A stretch of DNA of 27,277 nt from M55B118 sp041694275 (GTDB lineage Bacteria > Bacillota_I > Bacilli_A > Izemoplasmatales > Izemoplasmataceae). Below are positions 23,150-27,277 of the stretch, one piece after another (the stretch's first letter is position 1; every line of letters begins with the position of its first letter). Position numbers and translations under genes: made by a program. Under the pieces are notes generated by a model. That model was given only the letters and a program-made list of their open reading frames with translations. It did no database searches and was not told the DNA's origin. The DNA lies in NCBI GenBank assembly GCA_041694275.1, contig JASMTQ010000053.1, forward strand, positions 1-27,277. Reading direction: 5' to 3'.

Positions 23150-24991
23150 TTACTTGTCGTCGTCAACTTCTTCGTAGTCTGCGTCGACTACGTCGTCATC
23201 GTCACTGGCCTCTTCGCTGGCTTCCGCCTGTTCGCCGCCTTGTTCAGCCTGCTGCGCGGCCTGCGCTTTTTCGTAGGCTTTGCTTGCAAGTTGCTGGGCG
23301 ATTTCTTCAAGGGATTCCTTCTTGGCCTTGATGTCGTCCATGTCTTCACCTTTGAGGGCTTCTCTTAGATCATTGATCTTCGCTTCAGCGTCCTCTTTTT
23401 GGTTTTCATCGACTTCATCGCCAAGGTCCTTGATGGCCTTTTCGGTCTGGAAGATGAGCTGGTCGGCTTCGTTTCTCGCTTCAGCCTCTTCTTTCATCTG
23501 CTGGTCTTTTTCCTTGTTTTCTTCCGCTTCTTTGACCATTTTGTCGATTTCTTCTTCGGTGAGGCCTTCGTTGTTCTTGATGGTGATGTTTTGTGATTTG
23601 CCTGTACCGAGGTCTTTTGCGGTTACGTGAACGATTCCGTTGGCGTCGATGTCGAATTTGACTTCGATCTGAGGGACACCGCGTGGAGCTGGTGGAATGT
23701 CAGTAAGTTGGAATTTACCGAGGGTCTTGTTCTGGTTGGCCATTGGTCTTTCACCTTGAAGTACGTGAATGTCAACGGCTGGCTGGTTGTCCTGCGCGGT
23801 AGAGAATACCTGTGATTTGCTTGTAGGGATGGTGGTGTTTCTTTCAATCAGTTTGGTGAATACGCCACCGAGGGTTTCAATACCGAGTGAAAGTGGTGTA
23901 ACGTCCAGTAGAAGCACGTCCTTGACGTCTCCTTGAAGAACACCGGCCTGGATGGCTGCGCCCATGGCAACGACTTCGTCGGGGTTTACGCCTTTGTGTG
24001 GATCTTTTCCGAGTTCTTTTTTAAGCATTTCCTGTACGGCTGGGATGCGTGTGGATCCACCGACAAGGATAACCTGGTTGATGTCGTTGTTGGAAAGGCC
24101 TGAATCTTTCATGGCCTGTTTGAGCGGGCCGCGTGTTTTTTCAACGAGGTCGTCTGTGAGTTCGTTGAATTTGGCGCGTGTCATGGTCGTATCCATATGC
24201 ATAGGCCCGTCCTGGCCTGCGGTGATGTATGGAAGTGAGATATTCGTGGTTGTGACGCTTGAGAGTTCTTTTTTCGCTTTTTCAGCGGCGTCTTTGACAC
24301 GTTGAAGCGCCATTTTGTCTTTGGAAAGATCGACACCGTTTTCTCTTTTGAACTCTTTTACGAGGTAATCGATGATGCGTTCGTCGAAGTCATCGCCACC
24401 AAGACGGTTGTCTCCGGCGGTTGATACGACTTCGAAGGTACCTTCAGATAGTTCCAAAATGGAAACGTCGAAGGTTCCCCCGCCAAGGTCATAGACGAGA
24501 ATGGTCTGGTCCTTGTCCTGCTTGTCGATACCATAAGCAAGGCTCGCGGCGGTTGGTTCGTTGATGATGCGCTTGACTTCCAGTCCGGCGATTTTACCGG
24601 CGTCTTTGGTAGCCTGTCTTTCGGCATCGTTGAAGTACGCAGGAACGGTGATGACCGCTTCTGTGACTTTTTCACCGAGGTATTGTTCAGCGCTGTCTTT
24701 GAGATCCTGAAGGATCATCGCTGAGATTTCCTGTGGGGTGTATTCTTTATTGTTGACGTTTACTTTTTCCTTGGTGCCCATTTTACGTTTGACTGAACTT
24801 ACAGTTTCAGGATTTGTGACGACTTGGCGTTTCGCGACGTCACCCACCTGGATTTCTCCGTTTTTAAACGCAACCACACTTGGCGTGGTGCGGCCACCCT
24901 CAGGATTCGGGATGACTTTCGCTTCGCCGCCTTCCATGACTGCGACGCATGAGTTTGTGGTTCCTAAATCGATTCCAATCATTTTACCCAT
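23150..24991 (-). CDS. dnaK: Chaperone protein DnaK (Hsp70)
   Basis: The ATP-driven Hsp70 chaperone, 613 residues, a normal length. The nucleotide-binding domain starts with IGIDLGTTNSCVAV and has VYDLGGGTFDVSIL and VGGSTRIPAV. The linker DVLLLDVTPLSLGIE leads to the substrate-binding domain and helical lid. The C-terminus is highly acidic, ending in DDDDVVDADYEEVDDDK. AAGGAG lies 11 bases before the ATG. It works with the GrpE and DnaJ encoded on either side. Confidence 0.98.
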   Translation of the reverse strand: MGKMIGIDLGTTNSCVAVMEGGEAKVIPNPEGGRTTPSVVAFKNGEIQVGDVAKRQVVTNPETVSSVKRKMGTKEKVNVNNKEYTPQEISAMILQDLKDSAEQYLGEKVTEAVITVPAYFNDAERQATKDAGKIAGLEVKRIINEPTAASLAYGIDKQDKDQTILVYDLGGGTFDVSILELSEGTFEVVSTAGDNRLGGDDFDERIIDYLVKEFKRENGVDLSKDKMALQRVKDAAEKAKKELSSVTTTNISLPYITAGQDGPMHMDTTMTRAKFNELTDDLVEKTRGPLKQAMKDSGLSNNDINQVILVGGSTRIPAVQEMLKKELGKDPHKGVNPDEVVAMGAAIQAGVLQGDVKDVLLLDVTPLSLGIETLGGVFTKLIERNTTIPTSKSQVFSTAQDNQPAVDIHVLQGERPMANQNKTLGKFQLTDIPPAPRGVPQIEVKFDIDANGIVHVTAKDLGTGKSQNITIKNNEGLTEEEIDKMVKEAEENKEKDQQMKEEAEARNEADQLIFQTEKAIKDLGDEVDENQKEDAEAKINDLREALKGEDMDDIKAKKESLEEIAQQLASKAYEKAQAAQQAEQGGEQAEASEEASDDDDVVDADYEEVDDDK

Positions 24992-25015
24992 TATGTAACA
25001 CTCTCCTTAAATTTT

Positions 25016-25609
25016 CTATTCGCTTACTTTGACCATAGCTGGGCGGACCAAACGGTCCTTGAACATATAGCCTTTTTGGAATTCTTCAATGACGATGTCG
25101 CTATCGACACCCTCACGTGGTTCTTTCATGACCGCCTGGTGGTACCTGGGGTCAAATGGTTCGTTCAGTGATTCTACTTCCTTGAGTCCTGAATCCTTGA
25201 GCGCCTTCATGAGGTCGCGTCTGATCATTTCAAAGCCTTTTAAGGCTTTCTTGATGTCCTTGTTGCCCTTTTCCTTTTCAAGGGCCAAATCAAAGTTGTC
25301 AACAACCGGCAAGAGCGCCTTGATGAGATCGACGTTTGCGAGTTTGCGTTCCTTGATCTTCTCTTCGCTCATGCGGCGTTTGAAGTTCTGTACGTCCGCC
25401 TGCTGGCGAAGCATCTGTTCCTTCAAGTCCGCCACTTCCTGTTTGAGGGCGGTGACTTCCGCTTCCTTTTCTTCCAGGGGTGAGAGTTTCTCTTCAACCG
25501 TCTCTTCTGCCGGGGTGTCTTTTTCTTCAGTCGCCTGTACTTCTTCTTCACTGGAAGGCGTTTCTTCTTCCAGTATTTCTTCTTTGGCTTTGTCTTCTTT
25601 TTTAGCCAT
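25016..25609 (-). CDS. grpE: Nucleotide exchange factor GrpE
   Basis: The DnaK nucleotide exchange factor, 197 residues. The N-terminal 60 residues are Glu/Lys-rich and disordered, followed by a long coiled-coil dimer helix (QEVADLKEQMLRQQADVQNF). The C-terminal beta domain contains PFDPRYHQAVM and the GYMFKDRLVRPAMVKV signature. AGGAGG six bases before the ATG is near ideal. It lies between hrcA and dnaK, as is standard in Bacillota. Confidence 0.96.
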   Translation of the reverse strand: MAKKEDKAKEEILEEETPSSEEEVQATEEKDTPAEETVEEKLSPLEEKEAEVTALKQEVADLKEQMLRQQADVQNFKRRMSEEKIKERKLANVDLIKALLPVVDNFDLALEKEKGNKDIKKALKGFEMIRRDLMKALKDSGLKEVESLNEPFDPRYHQAVMKEPREGVDSDIVIEEFQKGYMFKDRLVRPAMVKVSE

Positions 25610-25624
25610 GCTATGCCTCCTAGG

Positions 25625-26626
25625 TTAAATCTTCGATAGGTGTTGTGCGATGTATTGAAGCAGTGGAATGACCTTGCGGTATTCCATGCGGGTCGGGCCT
25701 ACGACGGCGATCGTGCCCTTGTCACCCTCGTCCACTTCATAAGGCACCATGATGACCGAACAATCCTGCATCGCGCTGATCTGGTTCTCGCGGCCGATTC
25801 TTACGGTCATGCCGTTTGACTCACTGTGTTCGATGAGTTTCAGTATGTCGTTCTTCTCAAAGAAATTCATGAGTTCACGAACACGGTCAAGGTCCTTGAA
25901 TTCGGGCTGATAAAGCATGTTGGACTGACCCGACAAGTAGAACTTTGACTGGGTGAAGCGTGTAAAGGCGTCAAGGAACGCATCGATGATTTCCTTGTTG
26001 TAGGCAAGGAGTTCCTTGATTTTCTTCTGGTTGATATCGTACCTCAGTTTCTGTGAAACCTGGGATATCGGGACGTTGTAGAGAATATCATTGAGAATAC
26101 GCATGATATGACTGAGCTCATCCATGTCCGTACTTGGAGGCAGGGAGATGTTCTTGCTTTCGACGTGACCGAGGTTCGTAATCACGAGCAGGACACTCAT
26201 ATTGCCTGAAAGCGGGACCAGTTCGATCTTTTGAATCCTTGAACTCCCTGAATCGGGGCCAAGGGCAATCGAGGTGTAGTTGGTGAGCTGACTGAGTAGC
26301 TGTATTGCTCTTTCAATCATTTCATCGCGCGCCATGTCCTTGTCGAACAAATCGTCAATGAGAGTCATGTCGATTTCCGTTTCACTGCCCTCCTGCATAA
26401 GGGTCTCTACATAGTAGTGATACCCTTTTTCACTTGGAACCCGTCCACTTGATGAGTGGGTCTTCTCCAAATACCCTTCTTCTTCCAAATCCGCCATTTC
26501 GTTACGGATGGTCGCCGGTGAGTAGGCGAGGAGTTTGGATAAAGAGCGGGACCCAACGGGTTCAGCGGTCTTGACGAATGTTTCCACAATGAGTTTCAGT
26601 ACACGTTTTTGCCTGTCTGTAAGCAT
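25625..26626 (-). CDS. hrcA: Heat-inducible transcription repressor HrcA
   Basis: The repressor that binds CIRCE and is lost on heat shock when GroEL becomes busy, 333 residues. The N-terminal winged helix includes LTDRQKRVLKLIVETF, VGSRSLSKLL and SPATIRNEMADLEEEGYL, with the HSSSGRVPSEKGY motif next. A GAF-like domain follows. GAGGTG precedes the ATG. It is the first gene of the operon it controls, so autoregulation is expected from the two CIRCE sites upstream. Confidence 0.97.
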   Translation of the reverse strand: MLTDRQKRVLKLIVETFVKTAEPVGSRSLSKLLAYSPATIRNEMADLEEEGYLEKTHSSSGRVPSEKGYHYYVETLMQEGSETEIDMTLIDDLFDKDMARDEMIERAIQLLSQLTNYTSIALGPDSGSSRIQKIELVPLSGNMSVLLVITNLGHVESKNISLPPSTDMDELSHIMRILNDILYNVPISQVSQKLRYDINQKKIKELLAYNKEIIDAFLDAFTRFTQSKFYLSGQSNMLYQPEFKDLDRVRELMNFFEKNDILKLIEHSESNGMTVRIGRENQISAMQDCSVIMVPYEVDEGDKGTIAVVGPTRMEYRKVIPLLQYIAQHLSKI

Positions 26627-26638
26627 GCTTTCACCTCG

Positions 26639-26665
26639 TTAGCACTCATGACTATCGAATGCTAA
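26639..26665. promoter_or_regulatory. CIRCE operator 1 (overlaps transcription start)
   Basis: TTAGCACTC-N9-GAATGCTAA matches the CIRCE consensus TTAGCACTC-N9-GAGTGCTAA with one change. It covers the predicted start of the heat-shock operon and lies in the 5' end of its mRNA. Confidence 0.95.
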
Positions 26666-26669
26666 ACGT

Positions 26670-26698
26670 ATTATAAATGATATGTCTAGCACTGTCAA
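26670..26698 (-). promoter_or_regulatory. Consensus sigma-A promoter of the heat-shock operon
   Basis: On the minus strand TTGACA, a 17-base spacer, then TATAAT: perfect hexamers and spacing. The -35 sits inside CIRCE 2, and the start near 26663 inside CIRCE 1. Confidence 0.93.
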
Positions 26699-26712
26699 GT
26701 AGTGAGTGCTAA
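26686..26712. promoter_or_regulatory. CIRCE operator 2 (overlaps the -35)
   Basis: CTAGCACTG-N9-GAGTGCTAA has one perfect arm and one arm with two changes, keeping the nine-base spacer. The -35 hexamer lies within it. Confidence 0.85.
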
Positions 26713-26728
26713 AAAATATAATCCATTA

Positions 26729-26754
26729 AAAAACCGCATGATTATGCGGTTTTT
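26729..26754 (-). terminator. Intrinsic terminator of the metallo-hydrolase gene
   Basis: On the minus strand AAAAACCGCAT-AATC-ATGCGGTTTTT is a perfect 11-bp stem with a T run. The stop codon of the upstream gene lies at the loop, so the hairpin is built into the end of the coding region. It insulates the heat-shock promoter. Confidence 0.92.
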
Positions 26755-27277
26755 AGAACTGGGTTATGGGTCATTTCATGCGCCATGGTGGTTCTTGGAC
26801 CGTGCCCCGGGTAAAGGACGGTGTTCGCGTCAATGGTGTTCACGATTCTTTCAATCGACTGCGCAAGGTCGTGAGCGTTCCCTGTAGGAAGGTCCGTGCG
26901 TCCTACCGCTTCACGGAAGAGCGTATCGCCTGTGAAAATAACGTTTTTATAATGAATGAGCACGCCCCCGCGCGTGTGGCCGGGCGAATGGGTGAAGCGG
27001 ATGGTGTCTTTTCCTAGTGTTAGCGTATCACCTTCATTGATGATGTGTACGGCGTGTTTTTCCTTCAGTTTGAAGCGCGCGCCACTGCCTGCCATCTGGA
27101 TGGAGAGGTTGAGCCCCGGGTCAAAGAGAAAGTCACGATCTGATTCATGTATATATACAGGAACTTCGTATTTGTCGAGCAGCTTGTTGAGACCGCTGAT
27201 GTGATCGAAGTGTCCATGGGTGAGAAGGGCGCCTTTGATTTCAAGGTTCTTCTCTTCTATGATATCGATGGTTCTTT
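26742..27277 (-). CDS. Metallo-beta-lactamase-fold hydrolase, glyoxalase II-like (partial, N-terminus outside window)
   Basis: The last 178 residues or so of an MBL-fold hydrolase, probably of the YqgX/glyoxalase-II-like group. The metal motif LTHGHFDHISG (HxHxDH) is encoded near 27216-27240. Further ligand positions appear as SPGHTRGG, FTGDTLFREAVGRTDLP and YPGHGP. The substrate is not known. Related proteins hydrolyse thioesters such as S-lactoylglutathione or act in bacillithiol detoxification. The start is beyond the window edge. An internal ATG at 27095 is not the true start, because the motif upstream of it is in the same frame. Confidence 0.88.
   Translation of the reverse strand, partial: RTIDIIEEKNLEIKGALLTHGHFDHISGLNKLLDKYEVPVYIHESDRDFLFDPGLNLSIQMAGSGARFKLKEKHAVHIINEGDTLTLGKDTIRFTHSPGHTRGGVLIHYKNVIFTGDTLFREAVGRTDLPTGNAHDLAQSIERIVNTIDANTVLYPGHGPRTTMAHEMTHNPVLKTA

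Noticed and set aside
1..27277. Search for CRISPR arrays, insertion sequences, tRNA/rRNA genes, toxin-antitoxin or defence modules
   Set aside because: Nothing with direct repeats, transposase motifs, cloverleaf sequence or known defence signatures was found. Nearly all of the window is accounted for by core genes and their signals.

Overview
The window is a gene-dense piece of a bacterial chromosome of Bacillota type. The evidence for this lineage is the gene order hrcA-grpE-dnaK-dnaJ / rsmE-mtaB / rpsU / phoH-ybeY-cdd-era-recO-glyS-dnaG-rpoD-trmK-nif3, two CIRCE operators, a YneF protein, the plsY/parE/parC arrangement, AAGGAGG-type ribosome binding sites and sigma-A promoters. TGA is used as a stop (for example at the end of plsY, trmK and degV) and Trp is TGG, so the code is standard and not the Mycoplasma one. 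Several genes usual in the Bacillus version of the cluster (prmA, yqeY, dgkA) are missing. A reduced Mollicutes-like lineage of the Acholeplasma or Izemoplasma kind would fit, but that placement is inference. No rRNA, tRNA, insertion sequence, prophage or CRISPR array was seen.

Layout, left to right. Positions 1-3.6 kb hold parC (cut by the window edge) and parE on the minus strand, divergent from plsY. An orphan polytopic O-antigen-ligase-like gene follows on the plus strand and ends in a terminator shared with the next, convergent operon. That operon (8.4 down to 5.8 kb, minus) is a three-gene polar amino-acid ABC importer behind a well-formed lysine riboswitch and intrinsic terminator, so it is very probably a lysine importer. 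Next come yneF (minus) and, divergent from it, two tandem small ferredoxins, each with its own promoter and terminator. The second ferredoxin has lost one cluster-ligating cysteine.

From 18.6 down to 9.4 kb runs a tightly packed ten-gene minus-strand operon, phoH-ybeY-cdd-era-recO-glyS-dnaG-rpoD-trmK-nif3. It combines ribosome maturation, tRNA charging and modification, primase and the housekeeping sigma factor. Upstream lie rpsU (own promoter and terminator, with an unusual leader resembling the 16S rRNA 3' end), then degV-rsmE-mtaB from their own promoter, then the HrcA-regulated heat-shock operon hrcA-grpE-dnaK-dnaJ behind a consensus promoter flanked by two CIRCE elements. The window ends in a partial metallo-beta-lactamase-fold hydrolase.

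Most of the window is ordinary core genome. The points most worth a second look are the rpsU leader, the cysteine-deficient second ferredoxin, the lysine riboswitch-ABC pairing and the doubled CIRCE. I did not find a defence system, biosynthetic cluster or other clearly new multi-gene system.
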